This document shows positions 23,232 through 32,775 of a stretch of 64,000 bases of DNA, one piece after another. The notes under the pieces are model-generated. The model saw nothing but the letters and a program-made list of their open reading frames with translations. It did not search any database and had not been told where the DNA came from. The stretch lies in contig JAITYX010000009.1 of assembly GCA_021018815.1 (NCBI GenBank), positions 9,426,501 through 9,490,500 of the forward strand, in the 5' to 3' direction. Each line of letters opens with the position of its first letter. Within the stretch, counting starts at the first letter, position 1. The position numbers were made by a program, and so were the translations under genes. Source of the DNA: Talinum fruticosum. Lineage: Eukaryota; Streptophyta; Magnoliopsida; Caryophyllales; Talinaceae.

Positions 23232-24239
23232 GTAAGTCAATTGTAACCCCCACCCCTTGGAAATCAATGAACACCGACATGACTAGGAGTATGATCTCCC
23301 CCGGTGTGTTAGTGTACATATTCTGTCATTTGCCTTACGGATGAATGAGAGATTTATATTCCTTACAATATGAGGGAGTTGAGAGGAATTACACTTGCTG
23401 GTTCCGGTTGTTATTTAAATCTTCTTGGATTATAGGTGTTTAGGATAATTTGACAATCTACATGGCATATTGTACCCACTTGTATTTGTCATATTGGAAA
23501 ATTTTTATATATGGACACTCGAAATCACTAGGAGTATGATATATGAATCGGGATAATTTTTTAAACTCTCGAGCGAGTTAGATATCTGCGATTTTCACCC
23601 TTATTAAGTGCACATTTATATTTTGCCAATGACATCTTCCAAGAGGTGGACACAAACAAGGTAAAGAACTATTAAGTTTACTTTCATTCTTTTATGTATT
23701 CGAGTACATTGCGGATACAACCACTGAATTGAATTTCTATTTGGACAAACTTTCCCACACAAGCATTCATAAGAGAGGTCTTGACAACGTAGAATTTCCC
23801 AAAACAAACAAGCAATGATAAACCATTCTTATTTCGGATAAAATTTCCATGTCTAAGCTTTATTTGAGCAAATAATCTCATTTTCAACTGAAAATTAAGT
23901 CGACCCACATTTTGTTAATAGGAGAATCGAGGTTTATTGTGAAGGGCACCACCGGTCAATCACCAAAATTAACACACGGAGAGAATGGATAGACGGATAG
24001 CCAAGCTGAATTAGAATTTACATACCCAGTTCCTCTTTCACAACATCTCATTAAAAACATCAATCTAATTATAATTACGAAATGATTTAATCAACAAAAA
24101 CCATAATAAGGATTCAATTGACTGAAAATTCTCAATAATGTAAAGGGCGAGACGGGTTTCTTTCAAGACAGACAAGCAGATTTAAAAGCGAGTGAGAAGC
24201 TCATCTATTAATTTATATAAGCACAAACTCTTCGAAAAA

Positions 24240-24560
24240 TACAAAGCAAGTACCTAAGGAGTGGGAGCAGAAGGAAGAGGCGCGGCCAAATTAGGGTTTC
24301 GGCGAAGCGAGAGAGAGAGAGAGAAAGGGTGCTGATTCACCGGCGACGGAAGAAGAGCGAAGGTGGCGGAAGGCTTCGGGCTCCGGTTCACCGAGCAACG
24401 GTGGCAAGATGATGGAAGAGCGACAGCAAGAGAGACAACAATGGCAGCGAGAACACGATGGACGAGAGAGACAAGGCGTGCGAAGAGAGAGGGGCTGCGA
24501 GAGAGAGAGGGCGTGCGAGAGGTGACCGATGACCCTTTTGCTTTGACCCGTTAATGGCCC
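24240..24560 (-). promoter_or_regulatory. Putative hAT 5' leader with splice donor
   Basis: On the minus strand this GC-richer block runs through a CT microsatellite (about 24308-24324), an AAACCCTAA box (24289-24297) and TCCTTAG|GTACTTGC, a good splice donor near 24255. A first non-coding exon here, an intron, and the start codon at 22985 would fit plant hAT gene structure. This is inference from signals only. The segment 22986-24239 otherwise holds only the EF-hand fragment and unassigned AT-rich sequence. Confidence 0.4.
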
Positions 24561-24665
24561 GCGGCCGACCCGTTAATGGCCCATCTTCACATGACCCTTT
24601 TGAGCCCGACCCTTTTATCACTAAACTTGGGCTTCGACCCTTTTTTGGCCCGATCCTAGTGGCCC
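24530..24665. repeat. hAT subterminal repeats
   Basis: GACCCGTTAATGGCCC occurs twice (near 24546 and 24569), with four further GACCC(TTTT) motifs between 24528 and 24640. Clusters of GACCC/GGGTC are typical of plant hAT subterminal regions and mark the nearby element end. Confidence 0.6.
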
Positions 24666-24670
24666 AATGG

Positions 24671-25171
24671 GTGCCTCTGTCCATTGGCTAGCCCTCATAG
24701 AGGGTAATGGCTGGAATCACAGTTATCGGTAGGGAGCAACGATGACCATAGATGGAGCCGATTATCTCACACCATAGCCTGATAAAAAGTGGGATCATCA
24801 ACTGTTAGCGTAATCATCCTACCAGTCGCTATTGTTTAAGACCCTAGCGACTCTTATTTTGTTGATGTTGATTGTTGTCTACCTCATTTCTTGCAAATAA
24901 TGTTAAACATTTTTTCCCCGTTTTTGCAAATAATGTTAATATTTTTAATAATTTTAATATATCTAACTATCTCTAGGTGTTAACGAGAGATTCTATTAGT
25001 TTTTAATTAATTTCAATTAAACTAAACTAGATTTATAATACTTCTAAATCTTATCCAATTTCTTTTTTATCTTTTTTTCAAATAATATAATCTTAATATA
25101 ACTAATTTAAGCTAAACATCTTGTATGTTTTTCAGTTCAAAAGAAACGTATTTTTTGTTAGAATATGTCCT
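24671..25171. other. No recognisable feature
   Basis: About 500 bp of increasingly AT-rich sequence between the hAT end and the MITE. I see no coding frame, repeat match or RNA gene. Confidence 0.4.
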
Positions 25172-25601
25172 TATGGACATATTCGGTAAAATTAGTTATT
25201 TTAATAGTGACTAACTTGCTTTAATAGTTATTAGTTATTTTATTAATGAATAAGCTATTCTGGCTAGTGGTTAGTGGTTAGATTTTCAACTAATAATTTA
25301 AGATAAATATATTTAATAATAATAGCTGTTTAAGGAACAGATTTATATGAAATTATTTAAAACGACCTAATTGATAAAAGCTTTTAAAAAATAAAAGGAA
25401 AATTTTTGAAAATTACATGCAACCATTAGGTAATGTTTTTAAAAACATTACTTTGAATAGCTTTTCAAAAATACTGCCTAAAACTCTAATTACTATGTCA
25501 AACACTACTTTATCAAACACTTATATTTTTAGATAAGTACTATATTACCTCCTCCAGAGCACTAACCACTACCTCAAAAATTATTGCCAAACACACCCTA
25601 T
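25172..25601. mobile_element. Probable hAT-type MITE
   Basis: The left end reads TATGGACATATTCGGTAAAA and the right end, reversed, ATAGGGTGTGTTTGGCAATA, resembling the GGGTGTGTTTGGTAAAA ends of plant hAT MITEs. Inside are AT-rich short repeats such as TTAGTTATTTTAATAG and AGTGGTTAGTGGTTAG, the latter matched in inverse near 25560. An 8-bp target duplication is not clear. Confidence 0.45.
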
Positions 25602-25771
25602 ATTTTCCGGGGACCGTGAGTATTACCGTGGAAATCTAAACATGCAACTTTAGGCAGTAGGGCTATATTTAATCCAGATAAAAATTAATGAAAGCATTAT
25701 CACAAACTTGCCCCACACATAAATATGTCATATAGCATAAGCCCACGAGTTGTCCAAGTCAAACAAACAAA

Positions 25772-26209
25772 CTAAAACAAACTGACAATGCAATACAGGA
25801 AAAAACCAGAGAAAAAATGGGCTTGCCCAAACAAGTTTATCGTAGAAGCAGACAAGTTATTGTAGGGCACATAAGTGTAAGGACTGGGAGGGACACTTTG
25901 GCCATAAGGCCAAGTCATTGGAGGAGCATTTGGGTACTGGCAACACGGAACACTTCCTGGAGGGCAACCAGCAGTCCCTTGGAACGATGATGGTGGTTGG
26001 GGTGGCGGTGGAGATGCATAAACAACCGGCCGTGGTGAAGGCGGTGGAGGTTCGGCCTGACAAGGGTATTGGCATATGGTACAGTTCATACAATAGGCTC
26101 CAGAATCCCATTTCTTTTGGGGTGTTGATGTTGTTGAATTGGTGCTGAAAATTTGGAAAGAGAAAGTGAAGAGAAGTGTGATGAGAACTGCTAGCTTCGG
26201 TAGAAGCAT
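25772..26209 (-). CDS. Secreted Cys/Pro-rich (hydroxyproline-rich-like) protein
   Basis: A single uninterrupted 145-residue frame. The start at 26209 (AAAAAATGC context) is preferred over an upstream in-frame ATG at 26350 because it begins directly with a hydrophobic signal peptide (residues about 1-22, MLLPKLAVLITLLF), and the upstream part translates a CT-rich leader. The mature part has a cysteine cluster CMNCTICQYPC (40-50), Pro-rich tracts PPPPSPRP and SPPPPQPP (54-72), GCPPGSVPCC (81-90) and PPSPYTYVPY (107-116), then a hydrophobic tail (133-145) after a Ser/Ala stretch, suggesting a GPI-anchor signal. This fits small plant hydroxyproline-rich wall or plasma-membrane proteins; Ser-Pro blocks would be glycosylated. 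The molecular role is unknown. It is the only intact host-type gene here, surrounded by transposons. Confidence 0.8.
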   Translation of the reverse strand: MLLPKLAVLITLLFTFSFQIFSTNSTTSTPQKKWDSGAYCMNCTICQYPCQAEPPPPSPRPVVYASPPPPQPPSSFQGTAGCPPGSVPCCQYPNAPPMTWPYGQSVPPSPYTYVPYNNLSASTINLFGQAHFFSGFFLYCIVSLF

Positions 26210-26239
26210 TTTTTCTTTCTTTGCTGCAAACAGAGAGAG

Positions 26240-26305
26240 AGGTATAGAGAGAGAGAGAGAGAGGGGGATGTAAGATAGCTTGTAAGGTTCGCAGTGATCA
26301 TATAG
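26240..26305 (-). promoter_or_regulatory. Putative core promoter and CT-rich leader of the Cys/Pro-rich gene
   Basis: On the minus strand CTATATGA (26305-26298) could serve as a TATA box. It is followed by a (CT) microsatellite (26262-26245) ending about 35 bp before the start codon. CT-rich leaders are common in plant genes. The TATA match is weak. Confidence 0.35.
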
Positions 26306-26349
26306 ATGGCAAGTTTGAGGACTTATTTTGTGGGATGAGATCATTATCA

Positions 26350-26727
26350 CTTAGCGATACTGCAGATATTATGGGCTTAGTGCCACTTGGTATGGTGTGC
26401 GGTGGGTTGACACATAGTGAAATAGCAAGGCAATGTGGCACGTTAGAAGGAAATCAGAAGGGCATTTCGAATTATTTGCATGCAGGAGTTTTAATCTAAG
26501 CTATGACAAACAGAAGCCGACCTTAGCCGCTTCGTTATCATGAAATAGGTGCTTCTAGGGATCATATCATTTTGGAGGACCGAACCAAAAATTTTATCGG
26601 ATCGGATAGTGAGGTTAAAAATATTATAGAATAAACTATTATCATATGTCAAACATTAGTTATAATTAATGTGTAAAGAATATTATAAAAAACATTTATG
26701 TAATAAATAGATAGGAAATCATTTAAA
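26350..26727. other. Upstream intergenic sequence
   Basis: Sequence upstream of the Cys/Pro-rich gene, AT-rich towards the right. No coding frame or repeat match was recognised. Confidence 0.35.
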
Positions 26728-26870
26728 TTATACCCTTCTCTTTTTAATCTTGTCAAAATTGTCAATTATCATATCGACATCGAATGTCTTAGCAATCTCC
26801 TTCACTATGTAGACAACCACATAATTTTTGAGAAATTCATCTTCCATCTTACTACAAAGCATGATTTTTA
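26728..26870 (-). pseudogene. hAT transposase C-terminal fragment
   Basis: On the minus strand about 40 codons read KMEDEFLKNYVVVYIVKEIA then KTFDVDMIIDNFDKIKKRRV and a stop at 26728-26730. This matches the extreme C-terminus of plant hAT transposases with the dimerisation domain (typical MEDEFL..Y.VVYIE.EIA..F...IID.F..MK.RR). The part upstream is replaced by LINE sequence at about 26880. It is a short fragment with no function of its own. Confidence 0.7.
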
Positions 26871-27271
26871 GTAGTTTACACGGATATTATCTTTCACTTT
26901 GATGTTGAAGTTAGGTGGGATAAAAGTGATCATAGTTTGAGGTTTACCGGTTTATATGGTTGGCTTAATCCCATAACAAACTCAAGACCTGTGACTTGTT
27001 GTAGGATTTGAAGGGAAACTCTCAGCTTCCTTGGTCGATTGGGGGTGATTATAATGAAATTTTCTTTAATTTTGAGAAGTCGAGCGATATAGTGAAGAAT
27101 CAAACAAGTACATGACAGTTTTAGGCGAGTCTTGGGATGATTGTGAGCTTTTGACCTTAACTTTATGGGATACGAATTTACTTGGCGGAATGGTCGGGAT
27201 GGCAGCGGCTTAGTTGAGGAACTCCTAGATAGATTGAATGCTTCGTGTCACGAACGCTCCGGAAGGGCTCC

Positions 27272-27284
27272 GAATCTTCTAGAA
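27272..27284 (+). promoter_or_regulatory. Heat-shock-element-like site in 5' LTR
   Basis: GAATCTTCTAGAA contains three alternating GAA/TTC units at exact 5-bp spacing, the pattern bound by heat-shock factors. It is identical in the 3' LTR at 32260-32272. A second, weaker cluster lies near 27314-27327. It sits about 160 bp upstream of the TATA box. Confidence 0.55.
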
Positions 27285-27433
27285 TTCTCTCCTTGGTTCC
27301 ACTAAGTGTGCAGCAAGTTCTAAAGTATTCTATACTCATATAGACTTTTAGATATTTGTATAGAGAATTCTTCATACTCAATCTTGACCGTTGGATCAAA
27401 TAGATCTCTACCGTCCGTTGAGAGGTGGCCATG

Positions 27434-27441
27434 TATATATA
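27434..27441 (+). promoter_or_regulatory. TATA box in chromovirus 5' LTR
   Basis: TATATATA is preceded by CATG and conserved at 32423-32430 in the other LTR. It is the likely core promoter of the element. Confidence 0.6.
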
Positions 27442-27665
27442 CACCGATGGGGTCCTCATTTGTAGGCATTCATTCCAAGAGTTCAATACACAAAACATTC
27501 TCGCAAACTTTTTCTCTCTCTAAAGTGTGCTTTGCTTACTTAGCTTTCTCGAGTCTAACGCAAGCACTCTCTAGGCTTACTAGCAAGCTTTAGAAGGTTC
27601 TCGAAGTCTAGTTTTCTAGCATCGCACGAGAATCTAGTTCAAGTAAATTATCATCCCATGACAGT

Positions 27666-27678
27666 TGGTATTAGAGCC
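27666..27678 (+). other. Chromovirus primer-binding site
   Basis: TGGTATTAGAGCC differs by one base from the standard initiator-Met tRNA complement and lies two bases after the LTR end. Confidence 0.85.
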
Positions 27679-27693
27679 AAAGTTAGGGTAAGA

Positions 27694-28900
27694 ATGTCGA
27701 GCATCACCAAAGGAAGCTAACAAGGTGATAAGAAGGGTCGGGAGAATTCCCGAGAGGCGGTTGCCGCACTCGAAGAAAGAGTTGCTCAGCAACACACCCT
27801 CCTCGTCGGCTTATGGGAAGAAGTCGACACCTTGACTCAGCGGGTGGGTGAGCTCAAGTCGGAGGAGGAAGACTCCGAGCTCAAGGTAGAGATGCGGGGT
27901 GCCTTGAATGCGATAGCAACGGACTTCGCAAAGGAGGTGGTGGACCTTAAAGCCATGTTGGAAGCTCAAGACAGATAAATCGGAGAACTCAAGGCCGCTC
28001 TCCATGAGCAACAGGAGCAAATGGAGGAGTTCAAAGAACAACTTAGGTTGTGCTTGGCCACAGATGGACAACAGTGAGTCGGTCCGGATGGCGACCGCCC
28101 CTCCGATTGCTGCATCTAAGCCTCCGGACTACAAAGGTGTCGGGAGCGCGAAGGAAATTGACAATTTCCTATGGGGACTTGAGGCTTACTTCAAAGCCTT
28201 GGGCATTAGGGAAGACGATAACACTTCCCTCTTCCTTAAAGACGCCACTCTTATCTAGTGGCGATGTCGGGAGTGGCGACGTCGGTGTGACGACGTCAAC
28301 AGAGCATCCGATCCCGTCACTACATGGGAGGCATTCAAGGAATAAATCAAGAGACAGTTCTACCCCATGGATGCCCAATGAGAAGCTTGAGTCAAGCTTT
28401 GACACCTCCAACATAAGGAAGTTCACATTCGGTAATATGTGAAGGAATTCCAAGAAGTACCCTTGGAAATTCCCTCCATGGGAGATCAAGATGCCTTATG
28501 TTTCATCCTCGATGGCCTATATGGATAGGCCAGGATGGAGTTAGAAAGACGGGGAGTACAAGACCTCACCTCCGCAGATTGCTTGTCGCCGAAGTCGCTT
28601 TATGAGTTTAAGTCCTCGAAGGGACAAAACAAGAGCGCAGAACACAGCAAAAGTGGGGGAGACCGCGACAAGTCTCTTAAGAAAGGGAAGCCGTCCTCTT
28701 ACAAGGACAAGGAGAAGTCCAAGGAGGGCTAAACCAAGAAGGAGATCTCTTGCTTCCTTTGTAACGGGCCTCATCGAGTCCTTGTGTCCGAAATGGGGCA
28801 AGCTTGCCGCTCTAATCATTGAGGAAGAGCGACAAGAGGAAAGGAAGCTCACTTCCATGAAGCTTCTCAATGCCATCCAAGCCAAAGTAGACGAACAGCC
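27694..28900 (+). pseudogene. Chromovirus gag pseudogene
   Basis: The start codon at 27694 lies 16 bp after the PBS. A heptad-rich Glu/Leu segment (about 27780-28060) is followed by the capsid signature PPDYKGVGSAKEIDNFLWGL and YFKALGIREDD (28118-28230). A zinc knuckle of the CX2CX3-4HX4C kind (CFLCNGPHRVL then a frameshifted CPKWG) lies near 28750-28796, followed by LAALIIEEERQEE. Stops (for example at 27976) and several frameshifts interrupt it. It would have formed the nucleocapsid. Confidence 0.8.
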
Positions 28901-29190
28901 TCGTAGACGTATGTATGTAGAGACCCACATCAACAAGCAAATCGTTACAAGCAATGCCTGGATACGGGAGCCGATACAGCCTACATAGCCGAGGAGATTG
29001 TCGAGGAGATTGGCCTTTCTTACACTAAGGAAGAGGCTTTGTCAAGGGGGTCAACATAAGGAGTTTCTCGATCAAAGGTGTAGCCCGCAACACCAAGATC
29101 CAGATCGGTCAATGAAGGGGTAAGGTTAACATCATCGTTGCCCCTCTAGTTGATAAGAAATTTTATGTTGGTATACGATGAAGGCATTTT
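28901..29190 (+). pseudogene. Chromovirus aspartic protease pseudogene
   Basis: LDTGADTAYIAEE at about 28957-28995 keeps the Asp-Thr-Gly catalytic triad. The following frames read FSIKGVARNTKIQIGQ, then a stop, then KVNIIVAPLVDKKFYVG, as expected for this protease family. There is at least one frameshift near 29040 and a stop near 29112. It would cut the polyprotein. Confidence 0.75.
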
Positions 29191-29399
29191 TGGTGTCTTA
29201 CACCAATACAATGTGCATCATGGAGAAGGGGAAACCTTATGTTCCCGTGAAAGAGGGAGATTGATGAAGGAAAGATCCTCTCCGCTCTTCAATGCTCTCG
29301 AGGAATCAAGAAGAAGGAACCAACCTTCATCGCCACCCTTAATATGGATGAGGGAGGCAAGGACATCCAAGCATCCACAGGTGTCCAAGAAGTGCTTGG

Positions 29400-30738
29400 A
29401 CAAGTTTCGGGATGTGATACCCGCGGAGTTGCCGAAGAGACTTCTTCCTAGATGGGAAGTTGATCATGAGATTGAGTTGGAGTCGGGGCTAAACCGCCTG
29501 CATTTTCCCCGACCGCATGGCACCTTCGAGCTCTAGGAGCTACGGAGACAATTGAAGGAGTTGCTTGGACGCTAGGTATGTCCGTCCTCGAAATCGCCGT
29601 ACGGTGCGCCGGTCCTTTTAAGAAGAAGCACGATGGGTCCCTTCGACTATGCATCGATTACCGAACACTCAACAAAGTCACTATCAAGAACAAGTACCGA
29701 ATTCCTCGTATCGATGATCTATTCGATCAACTAGGAGACGCAAGATACTTCACTAAGCTGGACTTAAGGAGTGGGTACTACCAAGTTCGCATAGCCGAAG
29801 GAGATGAGGCAAAGACGGCATGTGTTACCCGTTATGGATCATACGAGTTTCGGTCATGCCCTTTGGCCTCACAAATGCCCCGGCCACATTCCGTACACTC
29901 ATGAATAAGGTACTTGCTCCTTACCTTGATCACTTTGTAGTAGTTTACTTGGATTACATTGTCATCTATAGTACGACTCTCAAGGAGCATGTCGAACATT
30001 TGTGAAAAGTGTTGTCGACCTTAAGGGACAACCAGCTGTACGTTAAGAAGAAGAAGTGCTCCTTCGCCCAAGAAGAGGTGCCATTCTTGGGCCAAATCGT
30101 TGGCTAGGGAGGATTTGGATGGATCCTTCAAAGGTGAAGGCCATACAGAGTGGAAGCCACCCACTAACAACACCGAGCTAAGATCCTTCCTTGGCTTGTT
30201 GAACTACTATCGATGGTTTACGAACGGCTATTCCGCTATCGCCGCTCCTCTCACGACTTGTTGAAGAAAGGAAGAGGACGGACTTGGAGGACGGAGTGCC
30301 GACAAGTGTTTGAAGCCTTAAAAAGGCTATCATAGAAGAGCCAATGCTATTTCTTCCCGACCTCCACAAGTCATTTGAGTTGTATGAAGATGCTTCCGAC
30401 TTCGCTATTGGGGAGTCTTAATGCGAGAAGGCCACCCTGTCCACTTCGAGAGTCGAAAGCTCAATGACATGGAAAGGTGATACACAGTGCAAGAAAAGGA
30501 GCCGACCGCGGTGGTGCATTGCCTTCGGACGTGGAGGCATTACTTGTTAGGGAGTAAGTTCGTCATCAAGACGGACAATGTTGCCACGAGCTACTTCCGG
30601 ACACGTAAGAAGCTCACTCGTAAACAAGCGAGGTGGCAAGACTTCCTGGCCGAGTTCGATTACGAGTTGGAGTACAAGCCGGTCAAGGCTAACTTGGTAG
30701 CCGATGCCCCGAGTCGCAAAGGGAGCTTGCCTATATAA
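29400..30738 (+). pseudogene. Chromovirus reverse transcriptase and RNase H pseudogene
   Basis: The frame from 29578 reads [36 protein letters not shown] and [20 protein letters not shown], typical RT fingers and palm. A frameshift at about 29855 leads to [20 protein letters not shown]. The polymerase site reads YLDYIVIYS (about 29947-29973), so the second catalytic Asp of YLDD is Tyr. RNase H appears near 30380-30490 and continues in the 30487-30738 frame with TWRHYLLGSKFVIKTDN, KQARWQDFLAEFDYELEYKP and VADAPSRKG. There are many frameshifts. The active-site change alone would abolish polymerisation. Confidence 0.88.
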
Positions 30739-30899
30739 GCCGACCTCAAAGTAATTTAAGGGACCGGATCCTTGAAGGGCTGAAGCACGATCGCTTGGCC
30801 TAGACCATTGTCAACCTCGTACGAGAAGGCAAGACAAGGAGATTTTGGGTTGAAGATGGCCTAGTGCTCGGAAAAGGCAAATGCCTCTACGTGCCTACC

Positions 30900-32221
30900 T
30901 ACAACTACCTACGAGAGGGAAGTCGTAAAGGGGTGTCGTGATAGCAAGTGACCGAGACAACCGGGGTTACACCCCACGCTCGCACTTGTGAGCGACTCTT
31001 GCTACTGGCCTCACTTGAAAGACGATGTTAAGGCCTATGTACGGACTTGTCTTGTGTGCCAAGCAAGACAAGATTGAGAAAGGAGCTCCGCGGGACTCCT
31101 AAAGCCACTTCCTATTCCCGAGAGACCATGGGAAAGTGTCTCCATGGACTTTATCGTTGGCTTACCCATGAGTGATGGGTGCAACCAGGTCATTGTGGTG
31201 GTAGATCGGTACTCCAAGTACGCAACCTTCATCCCGGAACCCAAGGAGTGTTCGATCGTGCGAGCCACCCAACTATTCTTCAAGCATGTTGTAAAGTATT
31301 GGGGCCTGCCATGTTCGATAGTAAGTGATCGGGACACTCATTTTACAGGCCGTTTCTAGATGGAGCTATTCAAGCTCATGGGGTCCAAGCTTAACTTCTC
31401 CACCAGCTTTCACCAACAAAGTGATGGACGAGACGGAGCCGGTGAATACTCTTTTGGAACTATACTTGAGGCATTACGTGTGTTCCAACCAACGAGATTG
31501 GGTGAAGCCACTCGATGTAGCTCGGTTCTCGTACAACTTGCGAGAAGAATGAATCCGGAGGGTAGAGTTCGTTCGAGATTATTATGGGGCAACAACCTCG
31601 GACGCCGAGCACGATCGCCATAAGTTATAAGGGTCCTAGCCTCCCGGCTTTCAAGTTCACCAAGGACTAGAACGACTAGGCCGACATGGCGCGTCCTTAC
31701 TTAGAGAGGGCCTCCAAGAAGATGAAGAAATGGGCAGATAAGAAACGTCACCCATGAGAGTTCCAAGTTGGGATCTTGTCCTCGTCAAGATGTATAACCA
31801 CGCGAGGTTGAGTGGTCGACATCGAGGACTTATCCGGAGGTATGAAGGACCCTTCCCCATCTTTAAGAAGGTTGGGGCCCAAGCCTACAAGGTGGAATTG
31901 CCTCCAAAGATCAGGTATCATCCTGTCTTCCATGTAAGTCTACTCAAGCCTTATCATAGAGACTTAGTGGATCCGAACAGGGGCATCATTCAACGAGCAC
32001 CGATGAGTATAACGGTGCAACATGACAAGCAAGTGGAGGAGGTACTAGCCGATAGAGTGGTCCGTCACCAAAACAAGCCTCCAACACATGAGTTGCTCCT
32101 TAAATAGAAGGGACTACCAGATAGCGAGGCAAGCTAGAAGCCCATCCAGAACTTGTGGCGGTTTAAGGAACAAATACAAGCGTTCGAGGACGCAAAGGCT
32201 ACAAGGACGTCGCCGGATTAG
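30900..32221 (+). pseudogene. Chromovirus integrase and chromodomain pseudogene
   Basis: A degraded zinc-binding region (about 30950-31090, ending CLVCQARQD) leads into the core: SMDFIVGLPMSDGC (first Asp) and PCSIVSDRDTHFTGRF (second Asp, about 31312-31356). A stop at about 31357 replaces a Trp, and a frameshift destroys the Glu-containing helix after HQQSDG. The C-terminal part is open from 31754 and reads GDLVLVKMYNHARLSGRHRG-like and RYEGPFPIFKKVGAQAYKVE. The chromodomain follows (VEEVLADRVV, then WKGLPDSEASWKPI after a stop at 32105), ending TRTSPD. Chromodomains direct integration to particular chromatin. Confidence 0.87.
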
Positions 32222-32232
32222 GTGGGCGAGGA

Positions 32233-32651
32233 TGTCACGGAACGCTCCGGAAAGGCTCCGAATCTTCTAGAATTCTCTCCTTGGTTCCACCAAGTGTCCA
32301 CCAAGTTCTAGAATATTTTATACTCATACAGACTTGTAAATATTTGTATAGAGAATTCTAAATACTCAATCTTAACCGTTGGATTAAATAGATCTCTACC
32401 GTCCGTTGAGAAGATGGCCATGTATATATACCCCCATGGGGTCCTCATTTGTAGGCATCCACTTCAAGAGTTTAATACACAAAACATTCTCCCAAACTCT
32501 CTTTCTCTCTAAAGTGTCCTTTGCTTACTTAACTTTCTTGAGCCTAAATCAAGCACTCTCGAGGCTTACTAGCAAGCTATAGAAGGTTCTCGGGTCTAAT
32601 TTGCTAGCCTCGCATGGGAATCCAATTCGAGTGAATTATCGTCCCGTGACA
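32233..32651 (+). repeat. Chromovirus 3' LTR (419 bp)
   Basis: It begins TGTCACGGAACGC and ends CGTCCCGTGACA. The heat-shock-like site (32260-32272) and TATATATA (32423-32430) are both kept. Divergence from the 5' LTR of roughly one base in ten by eye implies an old insertion. Confidence 0.92.
32260..32272 (+). promoter_or_regulatory. Heat-shock-element-like site in 3' LTR
   Basis: GAATCTTCTAGAA is identical to the site in the 5' LTR. A second cluster, TTCTAGAATATTT (32315-32327), is better kept here than in the 5' copy. Confidence 0.55.
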
Positions 32652-32775
32652 TTCGGCGGACTGGTCGACTATTTTTCCGAATGCAACGGTTACCATCCTT
32701 GATGAAAAAATTTCGGACCACCAACCCATTTTGTTGAAGCTCACTAAGTCGAGGGAGAAGATTAATAGTAGAAGG

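Larger units (their letters stand above)
21983..24670 (-). mobile_element. hAT DNA transposon, truncated
   Basis: A BED zinc finger and transposase remnants lie on the minus strand (22985-21983), with a leader-like region upstream (24560-24240) and subterminal repeats containing GACCCGTTAATGGCCC and GACCCTTTT (24530-24665), as seen in many plant hAT elements. The C-terminal half including the dimerisation domain is missing beyond 21983, where a Gypsy LTR fragment begins. A separate hAT C-terminus at 26728-26870 may or may not belong to it. I could not fix the exact right terminus or a target duplication. Confidence 0.7.
27246..27663 (+). repeat. Chromovirus 5' LTR (418 bp)
   Basis: It begins TGTCACGAACGC and ends CATCCCATGACA, giving inverted ends TGTCA...TGACA. 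It matches 32233-32651 along its whole length with scattered substitutions. Confidence 0.92.
27246..32651 (+). mobile_element. Ty3/Gypsy chromovirus-type retrotransposon
   Basis: Both LTRs are present (27246-27663 and 32233-32651, about 90% alike by eye), with a PBS at 27666 and a purine-rich tract at 32221-32232. Internal order is gag, protease, RT, RNase H, integrase and a C-terminal chromodomain, the layout of chromoviruses; the protease and chromodomain sequences look closest to the CRM/Galadriel group. It inserted into a LINE endonuclease frame; flanks share TTCG (27242-27245 and 32652-32655). All domains are recognisable but broken by many frameshifts and stops, so it is structurally complete but not autonomous. 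Confidence 0.93.

Noticed and set aside
25857..26148. Frames of 84 and 76 codons overlapping the Cys/Pro-rich gene
   Set aside because: They are shadow frames of the real gene: no signal peptide or domain, while the 26209 frame has both.
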